From AAA044-D11 sp965268555 (GTDB lineage Bacteria > Actinomycetota > Actinomycetes > Nanopelagicales > Nanopelagicaceae): a DNA stretch of 64,000 nt. Shown here piece by piece: positions 8,177 through 16,176 of the stretch. A program made the position numbers and the translations under genes. Numbering within the stretch: position 1 is the stretch's first letter; every line of letters begins with the position of its first letter. The notes beneath the pieces were generated by a model. The model saw nothing but the letters and a program-made list of their open reading frames with translations, had not been told where the DNA came from and did not search any database. The stretch is taken from NCBI GenBank assembly GCA_965268555.1, contig OZ254174.1, forward strand, positions 62,001 to 126,000, read 5' to 3'.

Positions 8177-9122
8177 AACAACACATTCTCAAACCGCAAG
8201 GCTAGAAGCGCTTGCTGCGATATCTGGTCTGCTAATTGCTCTGCAATCGCGAGCAAATGGTGAGCTTTCACATCTACTTGGAAATAGTACTGAAGCTGCG
8301 CTAGTTTCATTTGGTTCAGGGTTAATTGTTATTTCGTTGATTGCGCCATTTAATAATTCAATAAAGCAAGGAATGCGTAATCTGCGAGCGGCTGTAGCAG
8401 CAAAGCAGATCCCGCGTTGGCGATTATTCGCTGGTGTTCTTGGTGGAAGCTTCGTCGCACTTCAAACTCAAGTTGTCCCACTTATTGGTGTTGCACTTTA
8501 TTCAGTTGCCTCAATTGCTGGACAAACTGCCATGTCGCTTATTGTTGATCGCATTGGGCTCACGGGTGGTGGCAAGAAATTGATTTCAAAGCGCAGAGTT
8601 ACCGCCGCTTTAATTACCGTCTTTGCAGTTCTTATTTCAGCGTTGGATCGGATTTCGCTCGCATCGTTCTCGGTTCTTGCAGTAGCGCTGGCAACTTTGG
8701 CCGGTGCGCTAGTTGGAGTCCAGCGCGCACTTAATGGTCAGATAAATGAATATTCAAAGGCGAGCTTTACAACTTCATTTCTAAATTTCTTTATGGGTAC
8801 ATCAGTACTAGTTATTATGTTGTTCGCACTCTTACTCATTAAAGGTAATGAAATTGTGGCTCTGCCAACTGGGCCATGGTGGATTTATACCGGCGGAACA
8901 GTTGGAGTTATTTATATAGCATTTACCTCAACGATTGTTCAACACCTAGGTGTTCTTACATTCACACTGTTTAGTGTCGGTGGAACTCTTATCGGCTCGC
9001 TCTTGATTGATGTTTTCTCACCTACAAATGGCAACACAGTTTCTTGGTATTTAGTTTCGGGAATTGTGATGACTTACTTAGGTGTTGTAATCGGTGGCCA
9101 GTCGCGGCTGTTTAAACGTTAA
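8172..9122 (+). CDS. DUF606/YdcZ-like membrane protein with apparent ATT start
   Basis: About 316 residues with some ten hydrophobic segments in two repeated halves, each beginning with an ALQxxxNG-like motif (ALQSRANGEL near residue 23, VQRALNGQIN near 182), as in DUF606/YdcZ transporters of the drug/metabolite superfamily. The first half-repeat lies upstream of the first TTG (8337). No ATG, GTG or TTG occurs in frame between the stop at 8166 and 8337, yet the translation there (ISGLLIAL, SHLLGNS, LVSFGSGLIV) is clearly family-like. The best start is ATT at 8172, overlapping the ABC-F stop (ATTAA), which suggests translational coupling. Alternatives are CTG at 8229 or a sequence error. The substrate is unknown. 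Confidence 0.75.
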   Translation: MKTTHSQTARLEALAAISGLLIALQSRANGELSHLLGNSTEAALVSFGSGLIVISLIAPFNNSIKQGMRNLRAAVAAKQIPRWRLFAGVLGGSFVALQTQVVPLIGVALYSVASIAGQTAMSLIVDRIGLTGGGKKLISKRRVTAALITVFAVLISALDRISLASFSVLAVALATLAGALVGVQRALNGQINEYSKASFTTSFLNFFMGTSVLVIMLFALLLIKGNEIVALPTGPWWIYTGGTVGVIYIAFTSTIVQHLGVLTFTLFSVGGTLIGSLLIDVFSPTNGNTVSWYLVSGIVMTYLGVVIGGQSRLFKR

Positions 9123-10501
9123 GCGCGACCAATTAGCTTTACAGCTTCAGCAACTTTAGTAACTACTTGAGTATCAAAAACGCTTGGGACAATGAAGTTA
9201 GCATTCAATTGTTCTGATGTAACACAAGAAGAGATTGCATCTGCAGCTGCGACCAGCATCGCATCAGTTATCTTCGTGATTCGGCCATCCAGTAGACCGC
9301 GGAAGATTCCAGGGAATGCCAAGACATTGTTAATTTGGTTTGGCTGATCGCTTCTACCGGTAGCTACTACCGCAGCATATTTTCGGGCAATTGCCGGATC
9401 AATTTCTGGATCTGGATTTGCAAGCGCAAAGACGATTGCACCTGGAGCCATTGCGGCAACATCTGCCTCTTTAATTACATTTGGCGCACTTACACCAATG
9501 AAAATATCTGCACCAACCATTGCTTGGCCAATGTCACCAGTGAAATCGCCACGTGCACAATTATCAACGAACCAAGTGCGCATCTCTTGATCTCCAGCTT
9601 TATGTTCTGAGACCAGACCATCTTTATCAAATCCAATTATGTTTTTAGCGCCACGTGCAACAAGTAATCTTGCAATTGCAGTTCCCGCGGCTCCAGCGCC
9701 ACTCATAACTATCTTTGACTTAGCTAAATCTTTCTTAACAAATTTAAGCGCATTTGTAAGTGCTGCGAGTACGACGATTGCAGTCCCATGTTGGTCATCA
9801 TGGAAAACTGGAATATCTAAAAGATCGCGCAGTCGGCGTTCAACTTCAAAGCAACGCGGTGCCGAGATATCTTCTAAATTAATTCCGCCATACACCGGTG
9901 CAATTATTTGAACAGTGCGCACAATCTCATCTACATCTTGGGTATCTAAACAGACCGGCCAGGCATCAACATCAGCAAATCTTTTGAAGAGCGCAGCCTT
10001 ACCTTCCATAACTGGAAGCGCAGCTTCAGGACCAATATTTCCCAATCCCAATACCGCGGAACCATCAGTAACAACAGCGACGGTATTTCGTTTAATAGTT
10101 AGGCGACGCGCATCTGATTTATCTGCCGCAATTGCTTGGGCAATTCGAGCAACACCAGGCGTGTATGCGCGAGATAAATCATCACGCGTCTTAAGCGGAA
10201 CCTTAGATTGAATTTCAATTTTGCCACCGAGGTGAAGTAAGAATGTGCGATCACTTACTTTGCGAACTGTTAGCTCTGGGTGGCTTGCGATTGATGCAGT
10301 AATTGCATCAGCATGTTCGGCATCTATTGCATCGCAAGTAACATCGATAACTACGTGATCCAAGAAAGATTCAACAACGTCGAGCGCGGTAATCGCAGCA
10401 CCCGCAGCAGTAATCGCAGTTGTAACTTCAGCAACAGGTTGAGCAGAAGGCGGACCTTCAACTCGAATCGTTATTCCATAACCGGGACTCGTTGATGCCA
10501 T
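9119..10501 (-). CDS. Malic enzyme with N-terminal ACT domain
   Basis: 460 residues. The first 80 or so form an ACT-like regulatory domain (GYGITIRVE at the start). The malic enzyme body follows: YTPGVA near residue 117, a metal-binding stretch VFHDDQHGTA, a Rossmann motif SGAGAAGTAIARLL near 268-281, and ALANPDPEI. Reaction: oxidative decarboxylation of L-malate to pyruvate with NAD or NADP; the cofactor preference is not certain by eye. It links the TCA cycle to pyruvate. It lies three bases downstream of upp on the same strand, so the two probably share the leaderless upp promoter. Its 3' end overlaps the end of the convergent membrane protein gene by four bases. Confidence 0.92.
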   Translation of the reverse strand: MASTSPGYGITIRVEGPPSAQPVAEVTTAITAAGAAITALDVVESFLDHVVIDVTCDAIDAEHADAITASIASHPELTVRKVSDRTFLLHLGGKIEIQSKVPLKTRDDLSRAYTPGVARIAQAIAADKSDARRLTIKRNTVAVVTDGSAVLGLGNIGPEAALPVMEGKAALFKRFADVDAWPVCLDTQDVDEIVRTVQIIAPVYGGINLEDISAPRCFEVERRLRDLLDIPVFHDDQHGTAIVVLAALTNALKFVKKDLAKSKIVMSGAGAAGTAIARLLVARGAKNIIGFDKDGLVSEHKAGDQEMRTWFVDNCARGDFTGDIGQAMVGADIFIGVSAPNVIKEADVAAMAPGAIVFALANPDPEIDPAIARKYAAVVATGRSDQPNQINNVLAFPGIFRGLLDGRITKITDAMLVAAADAISSCVTSEQLNANFIVPSVFDTQVVTKVAEAVKLIGRA

Positions 10502-10504
10502 GTA

Positions 10505-11143
10505 TTACACAACTCCGTATAGACGGTCGCCAGCATCGCCCAAACCAGGAACGATGTAACCCTTTTCATTTAACTTCTCATCTAGTGCGCCGGTAACAAT
10601 AGTTATCGGCAGATTCTTTCCTGCGAATTCCTTCTCAATAAGAGCGATACCTTCAGGTGCGGCAAGAATAGTTATTGCAGTTATATCCGTAGCGCCTCGC
10701 TCAAGTAAGTACTTAATTGCTGCGATTAATGTGCCACCAGTAGCAAGCATTGGATCGAGGATGTAGCACTGCCGCCCAGTTAAATCATCGGGCAATCTAT
10801 TTGCATAAGTTGAAGGTTGAAGAGTGTCATGGTCGCGAATCATTCCAAGGAATCCAACTTCTGCAGTTGGCATTAAACGTGTCATTCCTTCAAGCATGCC
10901 AAGACCAGCTCGCAATATTGGAACTACAACAGGTTTTGGTTTTGTAAGAGCGACACCATCCGCCATCGCAACAGGAGTCTTAACTTTTACCGGTGTAGTT
11001 CGAACATCTCTTGTCGCTTCGTATGCCAATAAGGTCACAATTTCCTCAGTTAATTGGCGGAAAGTTGGCGAATTAGTTTTCTCATCGCGCAGAACAGTCA
11101 ATTTATGTGCAAGCAATGGATGGTTCGCTACATGGATCTTCAC
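10505..11143 (-). CDS. upp: Uracil phosphoribosyltransferase
   Basis: 212 residues, normal for the family. Seen: VPILRAGLGMLEGM near residues 75-88 and the PRPP-binding loop ILDPMLATGGT near 128-138. Reaction: uracil + PRPP to UMP, the pyrimidine salvage step. The start is GTG at 11143 (GTGAAGATC, M-K-I), placed seven bases after a TAAGGT box on the minus strand. The malic enzyme gene follows after three bases. Salvage fits the NCS1 nucleobase permease, hpt and guaB1 elsewhere in the window. Confidence 0.95.
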   Translation of the reverse strand: MKIHVANHPLLAHKLTVLRDEKTNSPTFRQLTEEIVTLLAYEATRDVRTTPVKVKTPVAMADGVALTKPKPVVVPILRAGLGMLEGMTRLMPTAEVGFLGMIRDHDTLQPSTYANRLPDDLTGRQCYILDPMLATGGTLIAAIKYLLERGATDITAITILAAPEGIALIEKEFAGKNLPITIVTGALDEKLNEKGYIVPGLGDAGDRLYGVV

Positions 11144-11150
11144 GACTCAT

Positions 11151-11156
11151 ACCTTA
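11151..11156 (-). promoter_or_regulatory. Leaderless -10 box of upp
   Basis: TAAGGT on the minus strand, followed by 7 bases and the GTG start of upp. No Shine-Dalgarno sequence precedes the GTG. Confidence 0.6.
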
Positions 11157-11258
11157 CTCGCGCTTGTGGGGCTTGTCGCATGCCCGCTTTAGTGTCAGTA
11201 TGAAGTCCTGCAAAACTGGTAGCAAACTGGAATCAAAGACGAACCGGGGGTGAGCGCA

Positions 11259-11717
11259 ATGGCTGGAGATTTTGGAATTATTGCGTGGCACGAAGATGGT
11301 CGTTGGAATGTGGCGGAACTAACTCACGTTACAGACCTTGGTTCAATCATGGACCAGCTTAATTCGCAGGCAACTAATGGTGGTGCAATCGCGCTGATTG
11401 CAATCGAAGAAGATTTCTTTATTGTTGCACGCGCACTTGGTTCCCAAATGCAAATGATGATTAGCGATGTTACATATGCTTTGGAATCTGATCTCGCTGC
11501 AGATTTAATTGAAATGTTAGATCTACCATTCCCAGAAGATGAAGATGTTTCACAACCTGGCGGCGATGTTGATTTACTCTCTGATCTAGGAATGAGTGCG
11601 ATGGAGCTTGAAGCACTTTGCGATGACCCAGAACTTTTTCCTGATGAACAATTAGATGCAATTGCATCGAAACTTGGGTTTGGTAATCAATTCGCAGAGA
11701 TATATGAAGGCCAATAA
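11259..11717 (+). CDS. TadA-associated small acidic protein (actinobacterial)
   Basis: 152 residues, acidic, no membrane segments and no catalytic motif that I recognise. It resembles the protein annotated in actinobacteria as 'tRNA adenosine deaminase-associated', which regularly sits just before tadA, as here (three bases between the stop and the tadA TTG). Its function is not established. Hints in sequence: an N-terminal beta-rich part (FGIIAWHEDGRW) and an acidic C-terminal part rich in Asp and Glu. An in-frame GTG at 11250 would add three residues, but the ATG at 11259 is better placed relative to the purine-rich GGGGG tract at 11246-11250. Confidence 0.75.
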   Translation: MAGDFGIIAWHEDGRWNVAELTHVTDLGSIMDQLNSQATNGGAIALIAIEEDFFIVARALGSQMQMMISDVTYALESDLAADLIEMLDLPFPEDEDVSQPGGDVDLLSDLGMSAMELEALCDDPELFPDEQLDAIASKLGFGNQFAEIYEGQ

Positions 11718-11720
11718 ACA

Positions 11721-12185
11721 TTGTCATTAATCTCTAACAATTACGAAACGCAAATGCAGCAGGCTCTTGAAATTGCTAAAACTGCGCTCGCTACTGGCGA
11801 TGTACCGGTCGGTGCTTTGATATTAAATCCAGAAGGTAAATTGATTTCAACTGGCCACAACCGTAGAGAAATCGATAATGATCCAAGCGCTCATGCCGAA
11901 ATTGTTGCAATTAGAAGCGCTGCAGAAGTTAATCAATCTTGGCGATTAGATGGCCACACAATTGTTGTGACTCTTGAGCCTTGTGCAATGTGTGCCGGAG
12001 CTATCGCGCAATCACGAATTAGGACTTTGGTATTTGGTGCTTGGGATTCGAAAGCCGGCGCAGTTGGCTCGGTTTGGGATGTATTGCGTGATCCTAGGGC
12101 GCCACATCAAGTAGAAGTTATTTCTGGAGTTAATGAAAGTGAATGTGCAGCGTTGTTAAGCGAGTTCTTTAAAAACTATCGTTAA
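11721..12185 (+). CDS. tadA: tRNA-specific adenosine deaminase
   Basis: 154 residues, standard TadA size. Zinc and catalytic motifs are visible: HAEIVAIR (His ligand and proton-shuttle Glu) near residues 55-62 and LEPCAMCAGAI (two Cys ligands) near 85-95. It converts A34 to inosine in tRNA-Arg(ACG), a tRNA that is encoded in this window at 23087. The TTG at 11721 gives an N-terminus in register with other TadA proteins; the first ATG would cut 11 residues from the first helix. It follows its associated gene in an apparent two-gene operon. Confidence 0.94.
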   Translation: MSLISNNYETQMQQALEIAKTALATGDVPVGALILNPEGKLISTGHNRREIDNDPSAHAEIVAIRSAAEVNQSWRLDGHTIVVTLEPCAMCAGAIAQSRIRTLVFGAWDSKAGAVGSVWDVLRDPRAPHQVEVISGVNESECAALLSEFFKNYR

Positions 12186-12206
12186 CGAGCAGCACGCGTC
12201 CTCGGT

Positions 12207-12212
12207 TACTCT
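12207..12212 (+). promoter_or_regulatory. Leaderless -10 box of pheA
   Basis: TACTCT followed by 6 bases and the ATG of pheA at 12219. No Shine-Dalgarno sequence is seen. Confidence 0.6.
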
Positions 12213-12218
12213 TAGCCA

Positions 12219-13055
12219 ATGACAACGTATGCCTATCTCGGCCCAGCCGGGACATTTACCGAGGCTGCGCTTCGCCAAATTACAAATGAATCCGATGTAC
12301 TTATCCCTTATTCAAATGTTACTGCCGCGCTAGATGCGGTTAGAGATGGCAAAGCTGAGAAAGTTCTGGTCCCAATTGAAAATTCAGTTGAAGGTGTAGT
12401 TTCTAGAACATTAGATGAATTAGCTCTTGGAACGCCGCTAGTTGTTACTGCCGAAACTACACTTCCAGTTGCATTTTCACTTATGACGCTTCCGGAAAGT
12501 GCTGGCGTAGAAATAACAAAAATAGCAACGCATCCGCACGCTGAATCCCAATGCCGGGCCTTCGTAGCTAAGAATTATCCGCTGGCCGAAATTATTGAAA
12601 TGTCATCAACTGCAGCTGCTGCAAAAGGTTTAGCAAATGGTAATTACGACGCGGCTATTGCTTCAGAGATTGCTGCGAAGAATTACGGGCTAAAAGTAAT
12701 TGCAAGCAATATCGGTGATAACACTGGAGCAGTAACTAGATTTGTGGTTGCTGAAAAACCAGGAACGTTGCCTGCGCCAACTGGAAATGACCGCACATCA
12801 CTTGTTGCCTTCATTGGCATTGATCATGCCGGTGCCTTACTTGAAATCCTTACAGAATTTGCGAAGCAAGATGTCAACTTAACTTTTATTCAATCACGAC
12901 CAACCGGGCTTGAACTAGGTCATTATCATTTCATCATTGATGCAGAGGGACATATTGCTGAACCAAAAGTTGCAGCCGCCGTTGAAGGTGTTCGAAGTAT
13001 TTGCGAAGATATTCGTTTCCTTGGCTCATATCCCCGTGTTGGTAAAAGTAACTAG
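12219..13055 (+). CDS. pheA: Prephenate dehydratase
   Basis: 278 residues: a catalytic domain (GPAGTFTEAAL at residues 8-18, VPIENSVEGVV near 51-61, the YDAAIAS block near 146) then a C-terminal ACT domain from about residue 190. Reaction: prephenate to phenylpyruvate, the branch to phenylalanine. No chorismate mutase domain is fused, as usual in actinobacteria. In the ACT domain the motifs normally read as GALV and ESRP appear as GALL and QSRP; these sites bind the feedback inhibitor Phe in characterised enzymes, so inhibition may differ. It has its own leaderless promoter and is followed after 14 bases by serS. Confidence 0.94.
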   Translation: MTTYAYLGPAGTFTEAALRQITNESDVLIPYSNVTAALDAVRDGKAEKVLVPIENSVEGVVSRTLDELALGTPLVVTAETTLPVAFSLMTLPESAGVEITKIATHPHAESQCRAFVAKNYPLAEIIEMSSTAAAAKGLANGNYDAAIASEIAAKNYGLKVIASNIGDNTGAVTRFVVAEKPGTLPAPTGNDRTSLVAFIGIDHAGALLEILTEFAKQDVNLTFIQSRPTGLELGHYHFIIDAEGHIAEPKVAAAVEGVRSICEDIRFLGSYPRVGKSN

Positions 13056-13056
13056 A

Positions 13057-13062
13057 TAGGCT
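13057..13062 (+). promoter_or_regulatory. Leaderless -10 box of serS
   Basis: TAGGCT followed by 7 bases and the GTG start of serS at 13070. It lies just after the pheA stop, so serS may be transcribed on its own as well as by readthrough. Confidence 0.55.
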
Positions 13063-13069
13063 TGCACAC

Positions 13070-14335
13070 GTGATTGACTTAAAAGTTCTGCGCGAGACCC
13101 CAGATGTTGTCCGCCATTCTCAAAAGGTTCGCGGGGAAGATGTATCTGTTGTCGATCAACTTCTTGATGCAGATGCTATTGCGCGCGTAGCTTTAAGTGA
13201 ATTTGAAACGCTACGAGCCGAGCAAAATGCCCTATCTAAATCAGTTGGCGCCGCAAAGGGCGATGAGAAAACAGCTTTACTTGAAAATGCAAAAGATCTA
13301 GCTAGCCGAGTAAAGGCAGCGGATACCAAGCGCAGCGAGCTCGAAGCCAAAGCTCGAGAGTATTTATTAAAAATATCAAATTTAATTGATTTAGATGCGC
13401 CAGTTGGCGGCGAAGAAGACTTTAAAGTTATTGAAGAAATTGGCAAACCTCGGGATTTTAAAAGCGAAGGTTTCGAAGCGAAAGATCATGTTGAAATAGG
13501 TAAAGTTTTAAAGGCCATCGATACCGAACGTGGCGCCAAAGTTGCAGGATCGCGTTCTTATTATCTGACTGGCCCAGGCGCGATGTTGGAGTTTGCGCTA
13601 GTTAATTATGCGATTTCATCCGCCGTTAAAGCGGGTTTCATTCCGGTTATTCCACCGGTATTAGTAAATCCAGCTGCAATGGAAGGAACTGGTTTCTTAG
13701 GTCAAGCCGCTGAAAATGTCTATCATCTTGAAGAAGATGATGTTTATTTAGTAGGTACTAGTGAAGTTCCGCTAGCCGCTTATCACATGGATGAAATCGT
13801 TGAGAATTTGCCAATTAGATATGCCGGATATTCATCATGCTTCCGTCGCGAAGCTGGAACTTATGGCAAAGATACTCGTGGAATTATTCGAGTTCATCAA
13901 TTCGATAAAGTTGAAATGTTTTCATTTATAAAACCCGAAGATGCAAAGGCTGAACACCTTAGACTCCTCGAGTGGGAGAAGGATTTCCTTAAAGCGATGG
14001 AAATTCCATTTAGAGTTATTGATGTGGCATCTGGAGATCTGGGATCAAGTGCTATTCGTAAATTCGATTGCGAGGCCTGGATTCCGACGCAAGGCGCTTA
14101 TCGTGAAGTAACAAGTACCTCTAACTGCACAGAATTCCAAGCTCGTAGATTAAATATTCGTTATCGCGATGAGAGCGGAACTAAGCCAGTTGCAACGTTA
14201 AATGGCACGCTAGTTGCGGTACCCAGGATGATTGTTGCAATTCTAGAGAATCACCAAAACCAAGATGGATCAGTAAATGTTCCAAAGGCGCTTCGTCCGT
14301 TCTTGGGCGTAGATACTTTGGTGCCATCTTTATGA
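13070..14335 (+). CDS. serS: Seryl-tRNA synthetase
   Basis: 421 residues, normal length. The N-terminal 105 or so residues form the charged antiparallel coiled coil that grips the long variable arm of tRNA-Ser. The class II core follows: motif 2 around SSCFRREAGTYGKDTRG near residue 258, and motif 3 with TLNGTLVAVPRM near 378. It charges tRNA-Ser; two such tRNAs are encoded nearby at 15176 and 21664. The GTG start fits both the leaderless promoter and the family N-terminus (MIDLKVLRE). The stop overlaps the next gene by four bases (ATGA), implying coupling. Confidence 0.97.
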   Translation: MIDLKVLRETPDVVRHSQKVRGEDVSVVDQLLDADAIARVALSEFETLRAEQNALSKSVGAAKGDEKTALLENAKDLASRVKAADTKRSELEAKAREYLLKISNLIDLDAPVGGEEDFKVIEEIGKPRDFKSEGFEAKDHVEIGKVLKAIDTERGAKVAGSRSYYLTGPGAMLEFALVNYAISSAVKAGFIPVIPPVLVNPAAMEGTGFLGQAAENVYHLEEDDVYLVGTSEVPLAAYHMDEIVENLPIRYAGYSSCFRREAGTYGKDTRGIIRVHQFDKVEMFSFIKPEDAKAEHLRLLEWEKDFLKAMEIPFRVIDVASGDLGSSAIRKFDCEAWIPTQGAYREVTSTSNCTEFQARRLNIRYRDESGTKPVATLNGTLVAVPRMIVAILENHQNQDGSVNVPKALRPFLGVDTLVPSL

Positions 14336-15150
14336 TTCCTGGTAAGCGCCCTAAATTAATTGCAACTGATTTAGATGGAACAATTGTTCCGCATCTAGGT
14401 CCGATTTCAGATCGCACAATCGCCGCATTTAAGCGAGCTCATGAAGCTGGAATCGAAATCTTTTTTGTTACCGGCCGACCTCCGCGCTGGATGAAAGAGG
14501 TAAAAGAGGCATTCGGTTTCGGTAATGCCATTTGTGCAAACGGCGCAATACTTTATGACTTAATGAATGAAAGAGTTATTGAAGAGTGGTTGATACCTAA
14601 AGAAACCCAATTAGATATTGTAAATCGCCTTCGCAAAAACTTACCCGGAATTTACTTCGCTGTTGAATATGGCGATGAATTTCATCGCGAAAAGAAATAC
14701 ACAACGAAGTGGGATATCGGATTAGACAATATTGGTGTTGACACAATTGAAATGAAAATCGAATTGCCGGCATTTAAAATGCTAGGGCGCTGTGCCAATA
14801 ATGAATTTACTTCAGATCAAATGTTGGAAATCGCAGCACGAGAATTAACAGGCATTGCAAACATTACGCATTCAAATTCCAGCGAATCCCTAATTGAAAT
14901 ATCTGCGCTAGGGGTAAGCAAAGGCGAAACTCTGGCCAAGATGGCTGAACGGGCTGGGTTGACTGCAGAAGATTGCGTAACTTTTGGCGATAATCCAAAT
15001 GATTTCTCGATGTTGGAGTGGGCGGCTAGATCATGGGCAATGTCTGATGGCCATCCAGATGGGCCAAAATATGCAAAGTTTGTAGCCGATGCCCACTATC
15101 ACGATGGTGTTGCAATTGTGATTGAGTCCCTGCTCGAATTGCCCGCTTAA
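14332..15150 (+). CDS. HAD-superfamily hydrolase, Cof type
   Basis: 272 residues. HAD motif I is DLDGTIV near residues 13-19 (nucleophile and acid/base Asp), motif II is the Thr in FFVTGRP, and motif IV is FGDNPNDFSML near 218-228. The insertion between motifs II and III fits the Cof (IIB cap) subfamily of sugar-phosphate and related phosphatases. The substrate cannot be assigned. It is coupled to serS by an ATGA overlap, an arrangement I recall from other actinobacteria. tRNA-Ser(UGA) follows 26 bases after its stop. Confidence 0.88.
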   Translation: MIPGKRPKLIATDLDGTIVPHLGPISDRTIAAFKRAHEAGIEIFFVTGRPPRWMKEVKEAFGFGNAICANGAILYDLMNERVIEEWLIPKETQLDIVNRLRKNLPGIYFAVEYGDEFHREKKYTTKWDIGLDNIGVDTIEMKIELPAFKMLGRCANNEFTSDQMLEIAARELTGIANITHSNSSESLIEISALGVSKGETLAKMAERAGLTAEDCVTFGDNPNDFSMLEWAARSWAMSDGHPDGPKYAKFVADAHYHDGVAIVIESLLELPA

Positions 15151-15175
15151 CTATTTAGAGGGTAAGTTTGCCCAC

Positions 15176-15261
15176 GGAGGGCTCGCATAGCGGCCGAGTG
15201 CACCGGTCTTGAAAACCGGCAAACGAAAGTTTCGTGGGTTCAAATCCCACGCCCTCCGCCA
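15176..15261 (+). tRNA. tRNA-Ser(UGA)
   Basis: Acceptor GGAGGGC (15176-15182) pairs with GCCCTCC (15251-15257); discriminator G at 15258 and an encoded CCA at 15259-15261. The anticodon stem CCGGT/ACCGG encloses loop CTTGAAA, giving anticodon TGA. The long variable arm (AAAC/GTTT) and T arm TGGG-TTCAAAT-CCCA are as expected of a serine tRNA. Confidence 0.96.
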
Positions 15262-15363
15262 GTTTTTCAAGTTTTTGAGGGTATTTAAGCGTGTGGGGGA
15301 ATTCATAACTCATACGCGCACATACATCTAGCGTTAATTAAATCCTCAGACCAAAATTACTCC

Positions 15364-16164
15364 ATGGCTACAGGCGTATTTTCATCATCCCGAGCAAAGA
15401 TTAAAGAGCGGACCCTTCGAACTGATCGTTGGTGGTTACAACCCGCAATTACTTTCGGAGTTCTATTTAGCTTCGTAATTTATGCAACCTTCCGAGCTTT
15501 TGAAAACAAGTATTACTTCCTAGAGCCACTAATTTCTCCACTCTATTCACCTTGTCTATCAACAGCCTGTGTAGAGGGTTCATCACTCCTCGGACAACCA
15601 TTTAATAATAAGTATTTTGGAATTGGAATTTCACCAGCCTTGTTTATTTTGATTTTCCCACTTGGCTTCCGAATGACTTGTTATTACTACCGCAAGGCTT
15701 ACTACCGTGCATTTTGGATGTCACCACCTGCTTGCGCAGTTGCTGAACCACATTCAAAGTACACCGGCGAAACTCGCGCACCACTAATTTTGCAAAACGG
15801 ACACCGCTGGTTTTTCTATGCTGGTTTAGTTTTTAATTTCCTTCTAACTTATGACGCAATTCTGGCATTTAGGAATGAACATAAAGAGTGGGGCCACATG
15901 AGTGTTGGAACTTTAGTTCTGCTCTTTAGCGCCACAACTCTCTGGCTTTATTCACTTTCATGTCACACCTGTCGCCACACAATTGGTGGTCGCTTGAAGC
16001 ATTTCTCTAAGCATCCGATTCGCTATAAGGCTTGGACCTGGGTCTCAGTACTCAATCACAAGCATCCAACATTTGCATGGATCTCACTCTTTGCAGTTGC
16101 CTTCGCCGATATCTATGTCCGCCAAGTTTCATCTGGCGCCTGGACCAACTTCTATTTATTCTAA
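15364..16164 (+). CDS. sdhC: Succinate dehydrogenase membrane (cytochrome b) subunit
   Basis: 266 residues with about five membrane-spanning segments (near residues 30-50, 90-110, 155-175, 185-205 and 240-260) and several histidines suited to haem binding (HRWFF, HKEWGH, CHTCRHTIGG, NHKHP). Known: anchors the SdhAB dimer to the membrane and passes electrons to menaquinone in the single-anchor type. It is first in sdhC-sdhA-sdhB, with sdhA 12 bases downstream behind a clear GAGAGAT purine stretch. No -10 box with leaderless spacing or Shine-Dalgarno sequence is obvious before its ATG; the promoter is probably in the roughly 100 bases after tRNA-Ser(UGA). Confidence 0.88.
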   Translation: MATGVFSSSRAKIKERTLRTDRWWLQPAITFGVLFSFVIYATFRAFENKYYFLEPLISPLYSPCLSTACVEGSSLLGQPFNNKYFGIGISPALFILIFPLGFRMTCYYYRKAYYRAFWMSPPACAVAEPHSKYTGETRAPLILQNGHRWFFYAGLVFNFLLTYDAILAFRNEHKEWGHMSVGTLVLLFSATTLWLYSLSCHTCRHTIGGRLKHFSKHPIRYKAWTWVSVLNHKHPTFAWISLFAVAFADIYVRQVSSGAWTNFYLF

Positions 16165-16176
16165 AGAGAGATAACA

